From: Parapristionchus giblindavisi
Taxonomy: Eukaryota > Nematoda > Chromadorea > Rhabditida > Diplogasteridae
Length of the DNA: 64,000 bases
NCBI GenBank assembly: GCA_943737045.1
Contig: CALSFV010000016.1
Coordinates: 62,001-126,000 of the forward strand
Reading direction: 5' to 3'
Of this stretch, positions 1 through 11,077 are shown one piece after another (position 1 is the first letter of the stretch; each line of letters begins with the position of its first letter). The notes under the pieces are model-generated. The model worked only from the letters and a program-made list of their open reading frames with translations. It ran no database searches and had not been told where the DNA came from. Both the position numbers and the translations under genes were made by a program.

Positions 1-147
1 CATATCCATTGACAAGACTTGTTTAATAGAAATATTAATGCAGACTTTTAGTTGCTACTATTTACTTCATAAATATCACGAAATCATTGAATAGTATATT
101 CAATTCTCCAGGGAATCGTTATTTCAATTCAAAGTAGTTCTTCAATT

Positions 148-339
148 TCTAGAGAAGACGTTCACAGTTTCACAAAAAGTGATGTTTCATCAAAAGTTCT
201 AGAGAAGACGTTCACAATTTCTAGAGAGACGTTCACAGTTTCACAAAAAGTGATGTTTCATCAAAAGTTCTAGAGAAGACGTTCACAATTTCTAGAGAGA
301 CGTTCACAGTTTCACAAAAAGTGATGTTTCATCAAAAGT
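148..339. repeat. About 70-bp tandem minisatellite in an intron at the left edge
   Basis: Just under three tandem units of about 70 bp. Each holds two short blocks beginning CTAGAGA(A)GACGTTCACA followed by a TTTCACAAAAAGTGATG block; the first unit is shorter. The repeat ends a few bases before the 5' splice site of the last visible exon of the DUF1647 gene at 348, so it lies in that gene's next intron. Bases 1-147 hold nothing I can assign. Confidence 0.85.
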
Positions 340-347
340 ATACTTAC

Positions 348-2247
348 AGCATTGATAATCGGCTTGAATCTGTATGTTCTGTATTTCAAGTTCACGTTTT
401 CTGGATATTTGGAGAAGTTGAAAGTGCGAAGTTCGAGGTTGCAGACTGGTAGAAGCTCTTGTCTCTGGAATAATATTAAACAACTCACTATAAAATACAC
501 AAGTAGTGTATGTGTAGTGTGTACAAATCAGTGCTGTGCTACATATGTATATGCCGTTTATGACGTTTTTTCATGCTTTTTTTGTTGTTTATGCTGGTTT
601 TTATGCCGAAAACGGCGTGCAAATTATTAAAGGCAGCTGGCATCCAAAAATTTCGATTCGAAATAGTTAAAATAGTTGATCTCATGTTGATAAGCTCAAA
701 GAACTATTCAGAAATATGTATTTGAAAGTTTGAAAAGACGCTCTGGTAAGAAGTTGGATTACTGTAGCCTGCTCCACACCACGGGCGAGGTTTCCGAACT
801 ACAATATGCTAACTCCATCGAAAAGCTCAAAATAGCCCATTATTGAGTTTTATTCTTCATAATTCCCCACTGCGGATAGAATTATCATCAAAATATTCAA
901 TTTCAAGTCGTATCCAAAGAGTTGGTATGACAATTAGGAAAATGCTCCCGCTATCTGGAGCACACTGTAGTTTTTAACTGCGCCGTTCTCCTTACCAGAG
1001 AATTCTTATGATATAATATGTATATATTTCGAAACAGAATTTCAATCTCTTTTATATGAGATCAACTTGTTTTTCGCTTCCCGGTCCCTTTAAACTACTC
1101 AATTAATCAAAAGGAATTACCTGTTCAGGTGTTAATCCACAATCATAATATACAATCTTATTCTTCGCATATTTTCTCCAATTGAGAATAGCTGCTTTAG
1201 ATTCTTCAAAATGATTATCGGAAGCGAATGTCACTATTACCACATCTTCAGGCTGAAAATTTCGATTTACGCTCTTGGAACCAATTAAAGCTCTTGAATA
1301 ATATCACGCATATAGCCTTTTGTAATACTCATTTATTTCATTAGATTTTTCCAATTTAAGGTTGGAGGGATATAGAGAATAGAAGGGTCGGGGTAATGCG
1401 TTATTCGGGATATAATCTTTGTACTACTCTCCTACTAGTTCTTTATATTTTTTTAGGTCAGTGTTGATCAAGAGCATATAGAGAAAATCTCACAAATTAG
1501 CCAATTGATGAAATATTTCGGATTTGGACGAAGGAATCGAAGCAAAGAAGTTCTTTTCAAATTGATTATACTACCATTTATGACTATCTATGCGTGGTAT
1601 CATTTTTTCCAAAGTCATGGATGCTATAATGTTTTATGTGAGTTGTTGTTCACCAGATCATAATTAACTTACATTAATTGGTTTCAATTCATATTCCGAC
1701 CGATCATCGATTTGCCATTCCTTTAATTGAGAAATGAGAGATCGATCGAATTCTAATCCCTGTCGTATTATCACTCCATTCGTATATTCAGGGAAACGCA
1801 TCTGAATGAAGAAAACGACTAGATCGATCAAAGGATGGAAGATTAGACTAATAATTTCTGAGATCGTGATTGACTACTGTTATTCTTCTGTAAAACTGCA
1901 CTGGTTGCGAGATTGGAAAGCTAGATTCATAATAATGCTAATTTGTTCAAATTCTCTCTCAGTAAAAGAAAGTGTGATAGTGTTCCAGAACGTAAAGTTT
2001 TAGATAAGCTGCGAGTGTACTATAAATTCCTTTGAAGAGATTAACTAACTACTTCATTTTCTTCATTCACTGGGTATAATGATTCCTTGAATGAAGAAGG
2101 AATATTCAATACTGGTAAAGAAACGGTGATATTTGGTCGATACGAAGAATATCGTAGTGTTATTAATAAGGTTAATCCGAATATAATGAATAGACCGGTA
2201 TAGATATACCGTGGGTTAATGAGACTTGAACCCAGTCTCATGTACAT
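348..2247 (-). CDS. DUF1647 family membrane protein, 3' end outside the window
   Basis: Four exons read right to left: 2053-2247, 1673-1801, 1121-1252, 348-464, all joined in phase 0. The start at 2247 gives a short cytosolic N-terminus and then a membrane segment (about residues 15-35, with TGLFIIFGLTLLI), so a type II membrane protein is likely. Exon 3 holds the family block VVIVTFASDNHFEES followed by KIVYYDCGL; exon 4 has NLELRTFNFSKYP and YRFKPII. These match the nematode DUF1647 domain, which has a glycosyltransferase-like look but no established reaction. Exon layout is identical to the neighbour at 3229-6475, which supplies the five further exons expected here; those must lie to the left of base 1. 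Function is not known; a Golgi or secretory-pathway role is inference. Confidence 0.8.
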
Positions 2248-3228
2248 TGTGTCTGAAATTATGATAAATAAGTAAATAACACTTCACTAGAAATGAATGC
2301 TTTAGAAAAGGTTCTATTTGTTTATTTATTTATGCCTATCGTACATAATATCAAGATGATATGCTAAAGACTAAGAATAATAAATAAAGCCAACGAATAA
2401 TAAATTAGGCAAAAAAAGTTTTAACAAAATGATCACAGTACCTTACTTTTGACTCTATCTTAGGTTCGTGGATTGAAAGAATTGGGAAATGTGAACTGGC
2501 GCCCTCTTTTTGAGCGCAATTGCATGCAAATGAAACAGCTGTATTGTTATTTGGGCTTATATTGAATGGAATTAAATCGGAGCTGATGCATAATCTCGTA
2601 GATGGAATATATTAACTCGGCGTGTTACACACAACGGATTGTTTCTTGTGATCAACAAAATCTCGTTGGCTGACACTCTCATTTGGAGTGATCTCTTTGT
2701 CTCTTTCTCCATCGTGTATTGGACCATCTCGGGCGTGGTATAAAATTGTATTCAACTTTGATGAAGATATGAAACATCAAGGAAAGTCATCAAATATTAC
2801 AGAAAGCATTCGATATTTAATAAAATGGTCTCGATCTGTGCCTAAAATGGATTGTGCTTGAACGTTCAATAGACAAATTATTGGCAATCTGATAAGACCC
2901 ATCGAAAAGATTGTTGATAAATCAATCAAATTAAGGAGATCTATAACAAGGGACTTCAATTTCATCTCTATGTATTGGTTAATCAAAATTTAATTTACTG
3001 GGATGGAAAGAGTGTAAAATTCATGTGCATTAAAAATCGTATGAAAACTTAGTGCGACCTTTCTAATGTGAGCAGAGTTTGCAATTATTGAAGAACCGCA
3101 TACGGATTACACGCTTATGTGGCGCTAACAATATATACGCGACAATTTGTTACGATATCACAGTACAAAATCAATAATTTATTCACATTCAGCATATCTA
3201 CAATCATTCATTCTACATTCTGTTCAGC
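2248..3228. other. Spacer between the two DUF1647 genes
   Basis: About 980 bp holding the presumed promoter of the left gene and the 3' flank of the right gene. AT-rich with short ATTT runs near 2320-2400. No exon, RNA gene or TATA-like element that I can defend. Confidence 0.6.
3178..3183 (-). promoter_or_regulatory. Poly(A) signal AATAAA
   Basis: AATAAA on the minus strand, 46 nt past the stop codon at 3229-3231 of the DUF1647 gene. Position and sequence suit the 3' end signal; the cleavage site is not visible. Confidence 0.5.
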
Positions 3229-6200
3229 TTATCTACAAGTTAATCGTTTCAATTCTCCGCTGTAGTAGTCTTCCCTTTGTGTCGATAAAAACATAGTCAT
3301 ATTAATATTCTCGAAGCCACTGTATTCCGTCTTCTCGTTTAGTGAGGCCACAATAATATTCATTGCGCTTTGATCATATCTAAAAATCGATAATTACAGT
3401 ACATTCAAGGAGATCTAGCAGTTGTTTACGGTATCAGGCATTTTTATCAGTCTACGATAGTATATCGTATGCTGATAGTGACAGTACCGTAGACAAGACT
3501 CCTCACCTATGACACTGTGCATACGTGGATTGGCGATCGTCTCCGAAGTTGCAATAAAGCCTAGACTTCGATGGTACCATGCAGTCCTTCTCCAGGGCGC
3601 ATAAGGCGTACCTAGAAAACATTTCAGGTCAAAATTTAACGGTTGAACCTGTGAAGTATAGTGTTTTTGTATTCGCTCATAGATATCAACAAAGAATACT
3701 TATGAGAGAGAAATCCGAATCTAGATGGAATCAAATAGATGTTTGCATGTATAGTAAGATTTGAGTAGTAGTATCAGACGGAATCACGTAGCGGAAACAA
3801 ATCTGATTATGGAAATGAAGAGAGTGACACAATTTTTTATATTGCCAACAAATTACATAATAAATAAATTTGAATAAATACTACGAAAACATTATTTACC
3901 ATTTCGCGATATCCCTCGAATAGGTTGATTGCTGCACAAAGAATGTGGTTAATCGCATATCAGAGAAAGCATTCTCTGTTGATAAGGGAAGATAGGCATA
4001 CATTCCTGAAATTTTTATAGTTTAAATGTTTTTTTAAACTTTAAAAAATATGTAGAGGATTTTCGCAGCCCCTGCTATGAGCTGTTATGAGGGTCGCATT
4101 ATAATGCCAAAAAGTAGATTTCGAAATGGAGATAAGCAATTTCATAGCAAATTATACAAAACCTGGATTAGTCGCAGCGAATATGGAATGTCCTGCGGAT
4201 TCTCCAAGAGCAAAGGGAGATGTTGACTTCTCCGAGGCCTAAAAATTAATTAATAAATCTTTTATTATTGACTAATCTTCGATTTTCCTTTCTAACCTGC
4301 TTGAAAAATTCAGGCAGCTGCCCCTTGCTTCGTGTACTTGTGTCGAAAAAGTAGAATGATCGGAACTCCGAGAAGACCTCCTAAAGCCATTGTTTATTTA
4401 TTTATTTTATTTCCATTAAATATAATGAGCAGGAGTGAGAGGGTGTAAAGAAGAGGTAGATGGATTTCCGTCGCATAAGGCGATTATGGTTTTGTGAAAC
4501 AAATTATTATGAAAAAAAAACAGAATCAGCGAAACTTACAGCGAGAATGATAGCTTTGAATCGATATTCAGACAAGGTTTGGACGTAATCGGGATACTTG
4601 TTGAAGTCGAACTTTCGCAATTCGAGTTGACACACGGTCGTCAGTTCGTCCCTCTGAAATTTTCATAACATAGTTTCTATCATTTTCATTAAAAAGCACA
4701 AAATATAGAGAAATAGAATAAATTGAGTCAGATGAGGGCTATCAACAAATCATGGAGAAAATCATTTTTTTAAACTTTTACAGAAAAAAAAAGTGATCTT
4801 GCTGCGAGTGGCTTACTTGTCGTTTGGTCAATCCAATATCATAGAACACAATGATCATATTCGTTTGACTCCTCCATGAGACCAAAGCAGCTTTGGCTTC
4901 GTCATAATGATTCGACGAGGAATACATTATTATTACCGTTTCAGATTCCTTAAATTAAACATTTTAAATTGACTACACTCTATTTTCTGTCTGAGTGATC
5001 GCGTTACCAGAGCGGAGAGCTAAACTTTCATGTGGTATTAGTTTTCAGGTACATTTCAATCTCTGAAAGCATACATGGGCGGGGTACCAGGAATGGTTAA
5101 TTTTACAGGGGGCCTTCACTTTTCTTTCAAAAATTTCACCTAAACGTTATTTTTTACATGGGGTATTCCACAAATTTTCGAAAAGCCCTAACTTTACAGG
5201 GGGCATCCCATGTCGGCGCACATGTATGATCCCAAGCTAATTTCACTCTCCGCATTGGCAATACTCTCTCGAAGACAAATAAAGCGAGAGAGTGTGGCCA
5301 GAGCGAAGAGTTTCTAATTCAAAAAATTAAAGGTAGGCACTGAAGAAATGGATGAAAATTCACTACGATTGCAGAGCGGAGATTAAAATTAGTTTTAACT
5401 ATCAACACTGGAAAATGGGTTAATTAACTACGATCACGTGTCATCAAATTTATTGTACCACTGAAACTTACATTGACAGGATTCCTCTCGTAAACATCGC
5501 AATCGCGCAATTTCCATTCCTTCAGAAATTTGCCATATTTAATTTCATCGAATCGCTTTCCTTGTCCAATTAAGGCATTTTTGGCGAATAAAGGAAATCT
5601 GTACTGAAAATTGTGAGAATTAGGAAAATTATTTTCAAATGCAAACGAAGTCACTGTAATATTTTTCATTTCTTTCCCAACTAAAATAATTTCTTTTTCA
5701 AAATAAAGGAGTCAATGATTTTTTCGTTTTCAATTTCTCAATCTCTCTTTATCATGCGAGAGAGATAGTGAGATGGAGTGAAAGAGAAAGAAAACATTGA
5801 CCATATCATATCGTCTTTAAAGTGAGACCCCAAGCTAATTTCTTACTCTTCTCTTTGACCATACTCTCTCGCTTTTGTTTGTCTGCAAGAGAGCATTTTT
5901 CGAAGAATGCAATCTGCTGAACCTACAAACAGGCGCGAACTACGTTCGCGCCTGAAGAGAGTTTTGATCTGCCTTCTGCTCCAATTATCAAAAAATGAGG
6001 GTCCTACCTGTCCAGGAAAGCAAAAAAAGCCTATCACTTTAAGTAAGGTATGTAATGTAGTGATGTGCATTGTGCGCACATGATATTGGATTTATAAAAG
6101 GCGGGCTAAAACGATTTTGAACTAGTTCTTACAGAATTTGCGTGTTAAAAGAGAGAGAACAAATCTGTCATGAATCATAACAGAATTATTTTTTTGACAC

Positions 6201-6475
6201 TTAATTTTTATGCAGAGAATATCGATTTAAAAAAAACTCGTTTTACTCGTTTTCTCCTATTGTAAACTAGTATGAAAGTGTATAATGTATACCTCATCAT
6301 TCGGATCCGCCTTTTCATAGACTGATTCCGATAACATTTTCCACGCTTCACTCGAAGAATAATCTCTGATACTCATTAAATGAGAAATAAATACAATTAT
6401 TCCTATTAAAACAAAAGCTGTGGCGCCAGCCACTAGAACCAGACGCCTTCTAGATGCATGGGTAGACTTCACCAT
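3229..6475 (-). CDS. DUF1647 family type II membrane protein, complete
   Basis: Nine exons, minus strand: 6293-6475, 5472-5603, 4817-4948, 4540-4653, 4297-4380, 4163-4238, 3900-4005, 3507-3611, 3229-3379. They total 1083 nt (360 residues plus stop) and every phase closes. Residues about 12-32 form a membrane segment ([18 protein letters not shown]). The DUF1647 core follows: [67 protein letters not shown]. Family proteins are nematode-specific and of unknown reaction; the order of motifs recalls glycosyltransferases, which is inference. I chose the ATG at 6475 because it directly follows a possible 3' splice site (GATTAAG); an in-frame ATG at 6502 would add nine residues. Exon 3 is entered through an AAG acceptor. 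Introns 1 and 2 carry palindromic MITE copies. It is a tandem paralogue of the gene at 348-2247. Confidence 0.9.
5229..5320. mobile_element. Palindromic TTAA-type MITE, copy a (intron of DUF1647 gene)
   Basis: Begins CCCAAGCTAATTTCACTCTCC and folds back through CGAGAGAGTGTGGCCAGAGC. The terminal TTAA and the outer bases are lost. Member of the family best seen at 24443-24562. Confidence 0.75.
5824..5905. mobile_element. Palindromic TTAA-type MITE, copy b, decayed
   Basis: The left arm (CCCCAAGCTAATTT, then ACTCTCTCGC) is clear, the right arm is worn down after GCAAGAGAGCA. It lies in intron 1 of the DUF1647 gene, 25 bp before a perfect hairpin. Confidence 0.65.
5930..5954. repeat. Perfect 11-bp-stem hairpin
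   Basis: CAGGCGCGAAC, a 3-nt spacer, and the exact complement GTTCGCGCCTG. It is GC-rich in an AT-rich intron. No known function; possibly a remnant of a larger element. Confidence 0.8.
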
Positions 6476-7578
6476 TCTTAATCGCATACAAATCTTAATC
6501 ATTTTGATTGAATACAAAATACAGCAAAGAAATATACGATCGATAAATAAGTCGTGTACGAAAACACAAATGGAAAATGAATCAGATGAAGCGAGAAATG
6601 AATAACGTGTGTTGAGGGGGAGAGTGCACAAGCTGCTTGTCAAATTCAAACTTTACAATATAGGGTGTGGTTTAGGCGTTTACCTCGATAATATATACTA
6701 CGTATCAATAATATATACTACTGATAAAAAAGTGTAATTGACAGTGATAATGACCATCTGTTCTTATCTAAATGTATGAATGATGTTTGCCCTAGAGAGA
6801 TGGCTAATTCACACACTCATCACTTGTTTCTTTCTTTTCTCTCTATCTTATCGCACACACACACACTCTCTCTATCTCTATCTCTATCTCTCTCTTCCTC
6901 CTTTTCACTCATTATCTTCCTCTACATCTTCTCATCATTCATACACCTACGCATTTCTTATCTCTTTCGATGTATCTCATATTCGTTCACGCACTTTTCT
7001 AGACTTTTCCGTTCGGAATCATCAAGTTTTTTCCAGCATTGTTCGGTTTCCCAACTTCAAATATAATATGGGCGGCGAAAGATCTTTCAAACAATTTAAG
7101 CTACCAGATAGAAATGTACAGTGAGAACTAAGCTATAATGTTCTACTTTGAACTCTCAGATTCATCCACAGAGCCCAGAGTTATACTATCATTGCATACC
7201 TTTATGGCTTCAATACGAGAACGAGAAATTGATATTTATATTGATATTGAAATATACACCGAAGAACAGAAAAAAAGAATTGTGAAGGACCTAAAATGTA
7301 CAAACAAAAATGACACATAATGATAATAGTAGATTTGCACATTTCTCGTGGGTTGTATAAAGGCTCCCGTTGTCAACTAGAGTCATCGCGTTGCTAGACA
7401 CATAGTAATACACTTCTCCCAAAGGCTTGTTCTATGCTTTCAAACTATGGATCTTGATCCATATTTATAGCAAAAAAAGGGGGAAATGTTTTTTCAAACA
7501 TTGATCACTTGGTGAAATTCGCATTTGAATTTATGGCATACTTAGTCTCAAAACCTTAAAACAAAATAATGTTGAACA
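6476..7578. other. Intergenic region with CA/CT microsatellite
   Basis: Upstream flank of the DUF1647 gene and 3' flank of the fucosyltransferase. Bases 6855-6897 are a CACACA then CTCTAT/CTCTCT tract that produces long but meaningless open frames. The doubled block AATAATATATACTAC occurs at about 6690-6725. No gene recognised. Confidence 0.6.
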
Positions 7579-10500
7579 TTATAATGCCAAATATACTAGG
7601 TTTCTACGGCGTTTGGTTCTTTGTGGTTTTCTCACCAGATTTGTCAAATACACTAAAATGACGATCAAAATGGCTGAAACTATCACTACTCCTCGTTGTA
7701 TTTGTGCTGTTTTCTCTTCTCGATAGATCCTTCCAATCCCGCCCAAGACCAGTTCAGCGTAGCCTTCGATGCATTGATTGGTGTCAGGGAAGACGGCGAA
7801 TGGAAGGGAGTGTGGAGGAATGGATGAGGAATTCTGCAAAAGAGGAGTGATCTGTATTTTAATAAGCCAGAGGCTTAAAAGCCAGAGTAGAGTAGCAGTA
7901 TATATTCTAGAGAAACTCTAATAGTACTTATTCACGAATTCAGCGCCTGTATTGTTTCTCGCATCTCATAATTAGAATAATTGAGTCAACGTGTCACTTT
8001 ACTTAATGAGAATGAATGTCAATTAAAGTAAATCGAAACTGTACTTAAATTTTCATTCACATCTATTTTTAGAACAACTCATTTCAATAGGGATGAATTG
8101 CGCTAAAAAGAGTAGAGATAATTAAAAGAGATTCGAAAGCTCTATTCGCTTGTTCCAAGAGTTGTCTTTGCTCCATGGAAATGAAGCTTGTTTTTAATTA
8201 AAGGCATTCTTGAAGATATTTTAAAATTTTCAGTTCTCGGAACACATTCACAAATTTAATCTCCTCTTCGGATTTACTTTACCGCTTGATCGAGTGACTA
8301 TCAATACCTCCTTTTTTGTGGACTATAGCTGTATTATAATGATTCTTTGATACTTACGAGAAGATCTGCACAGAGTTTGCACAGCCCTTTGCCGCTCGTA
8401 GGATCAGCCCCTTCTCGTTGAGTCCAATCAAAGAATCTAAATATCGTCTATATTCATCTTATAGATGGCCTGTATGAGATTTACGAATATTTTATTTTTC
8501 AACTCACTAGCAAGGGAACCGAAATATTTGTATTTTGTTTCGAGTGTTTTTTCGGAAAAAAACTAACACTACATTAGACATCCCCTACTCGTGATTTGAT
8601 TACTACTTACTTCTTCTCGACACTTCAATACAACATAAAACATTATATACTTTGAATAATGCTGACAATGAGTCAGCCGATAGAGTTGTTTAAAATGTAA
8701 CTTAAAACTTTAAATACCTCGAATAGAGTTCATCATCCTTCCCCAATCGGTCGATATGTTCAGCAAAAGATGAGATATTGTCGTAATCGTCAATGGCTAT
8801 GAACGCATCTGATGGAAGGATCGAACCGACGAGACGACGAGACAAGACTATCGGTACTATCAGATCCTCAAATGAACCAATACTAATGTAATTAGGAAAT
8901 TGAATTCGTTCATGTGAACTCGTCATAATAAAAGTGAGCGCAGAAAATTAAATTAAATGAGTACATCAACTCGGATTACTCGGATTTTTTCCGAAATACG
9001 TCATGATGACTCTCCAAACTAGGATATTACAATATCGTGTTATCAAATCTTAATCCCATTGTCCAGAATACTTATGCAAGCGTTATGAAACTCTCTCAAT
9101 TTAGATTCTCTCTTCATTGACTCCAAAGAAAGAAATATCTTGGCGTACCCTATATCGAAAGACCTTCTCTGTGACGTACTCAGAGCAGGCTGTATTCTCT
9201 ATGGCCACGATGAATCTGTGAGAGGCTGAAATGATAGACTTTAATCTTTAATCTTATTTTAAATAAATAAATAAATTTTCACATCAGCACATTAACAAGA
9301 ATTGGAACACTATGTTCGTAGAACATTGAAATCATGTGTGATAGGATGAGACCACGGGATCCTTCATACGGTAGACTTGAAATATGGATATAGTTTATGA
9401 TGCGTTGATCGATACAAGGTATCGAGATCAAAGATTAAAGATCAAAGATCATTACCACCTGAAAGGGAATGAAACCGTAGTCTCTTCTATTCAAACAACA
9501 CTTCAACGTTCTACGATCGTAGCGTTATAATTGTTGATTATGGGTTAATGCAAAAAAGATTAAAGATTAAGGATTAAAGAGAATCTGAAGTTTCTTCAAC
9601 AAATACGAAAGAATAACAAAAATGACGTTCCTACCAATTAAATCAGCAACTTCCTTAGGTGAAACGTGTTCATTATAGCAATATCCCCTGCAAGGGTTTA
9701 CTCTAATTGTATTTAATGTTCGCGTGAGAGCTTTTATTCTGTCGTTTGTTAGAGATTTTTGGATTCATAATTCGAATCTGATTTCCACTAGCAAGATTCC
9801 GATTAGGATAACAGGCAATTTTCGATGTTATGCAGTACCTGAGTGTCATATTTAAATGGGGTTTGAGGGCCCCGATAAGAGATTCCCTCCTAGATTGCGT
9901 ATCACAATTGGATACTAGAACCAGCACGGAATTTGTCTTCTTTGTCAGCTCTTCCTTGGTCTGAAATAATAGAAATCATTACCAATCCCGTCTGAAGTTC
10001 GCAGTACTCATTTTATATTTAGCAACAAATTGAACATAGACGAGGTATTGTGGCTACTCTCGTACCAAATAAAGAAGTACATTTTACACGGTTAATAACA
10101 CTTTTATTTCTGTGTGTGCCATATCATATACATATAACTCAAATAAATTAAACTTCGCACGATAGTACTTCTCTTGAAGGGAGGCGGAGCGTAATTGAAG
10201 ATGTAATCGTTCATACTCGAATATCCAACAGTACCGTTGAAGAAATCACGAGGAAGCTAAATTATGCGACTTTAACATTTCATAAAATATATTGTGTGGT
10301 GCTTTATAATTAGGGAAAAGCAAAATCAACACCGAAAAGTTTTTGATTCTGTTCTCTTATTCAGCTTCATTGAGAGAGTTATAACAAAGGAATGATTTGA
10401 ATGTGAACATGCTTCCGTGGCGCAATCGGCAGCGCGTTCGGCTGTTAACCGAAAGGTCGGTGGTTCGAACCCACCCGGGAGCGTATCTTTTTTTCTATTT

Positions 10501-11077
10501 TTTTAGTACCGCAACTGACCTCAATTATATCCTTCTCTCCCCTGTTAGATGGAGCCTCCATGGACAACATTAAATATAATTGGTCACGCTTCCTGTCGCT
10601 TGGTAGATCATTTCGATCGATATTCCGAGAATGAAACACAATAGCTGATGCTTCTCTCTCAATCCCGGCTGTGTTCTCGATCCTGAAATTATTATTTTTT
10701 GATTTCTATTATAGGAGAAGTTGAAAAGTACCTTTGTACAAATTTACAAGGAAGTGCACATTTTTCTTCGGCAAATTTGCTCCGTAGCGAACCGGCGAAA
10801 TCTGGATTGCTAAAGAATGAATTCCAAGCGAGGATGACAGGAGATTTGAGTGGTAGATCATTGGTGAGTTGCGAGAGTGATATCTGAACTCTTCATCAAG
10901 ATTAACAAGCAACGAGAACAATGAATATGGATTGAAGGAAGTATCCAATAACGATTTTTGGGTTATCAATCAAGATATTTTTCTCGATCTTTTTTTCTTG
11001 GAAAAATAGGTACCACCTGTGAGATGAAGAACAGCATTGATGCACTTGATAAGTAGAATAACATTTTGGTATATCAT
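7579..11077 (-). CDS. GT10 family alpha-(1,3)-fucosyltransferase
   Basis: Exons, minus strand: (11017-11077, tentative), 10732-10883, 10520-10682, 10161-10256, 9839-9960, 9627-9687, 9459-9486, 9149-9225, 8718-8866, 8358-8436, 7579-7833. From 10883 onward phases close over 1182 nt (393 residues plus stop). GT10 landmarks appear in order: PVILAWNSFF, ASAIVFHSRNI, LMLSMEAPSN, DFFNGTVGYSS, LVSNCDTQSRRE, the acceptor-side signature AIENTACSEYVTEK, VPIVLS, and FIAIDDYDNISSFAEHI. GT10 enzymes move fucose from GDP-fucose to GlcNAc in the Golgi lumen. The tentative first exon starts MIYQNVILLIKCINAV, a possible signal anchor, but joining it needs a GAG acceptor, so the N-terminus is unsure. The 8718-8866 exon also appears to use a GAG acceptor. 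Unusual: the last exon adds a hydrophobic stretch GVVIVSAILIVILVYL and a basic tail. Alternative identity is unlikely. Confidence 0.88.
10411..10483 (+). tRNA. tRNA-Asn(GTT)
   Basis: A full 73-nt cloverleaf. Acceptor stem GCTTCCG pairs with CGGGAGC (one G-T pair), then D arm GCGC/GCGC, anticodon stem TTCGG/CCGAA with loop CTGTTAA (anticodon GTT at 10444-10446), T arm GGTGG/CCACC with TTCGAAC, and discriminator G. A and B boxes are intact and a T7 run follows, so it is probably active. It lies within an intron of the GT10 gene, on the opposite strand. Confidence 0.97.
10488..10494 (+). terminator. Pol III T-run terminator
   Basis: Seven T's four bases after the mature 3' end of tRNA-Asn, with a further T-run just downstream. 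This is the usual termination signal for RNA polymerase III. Confidence 0.85.

Noticed and set aside
9421..9450. GATCAAA repeats as telomere-like sequence
   Set aside because: The unit differs from the nematode telomere repeat TTAGGC and occurs as short runs inside introns.
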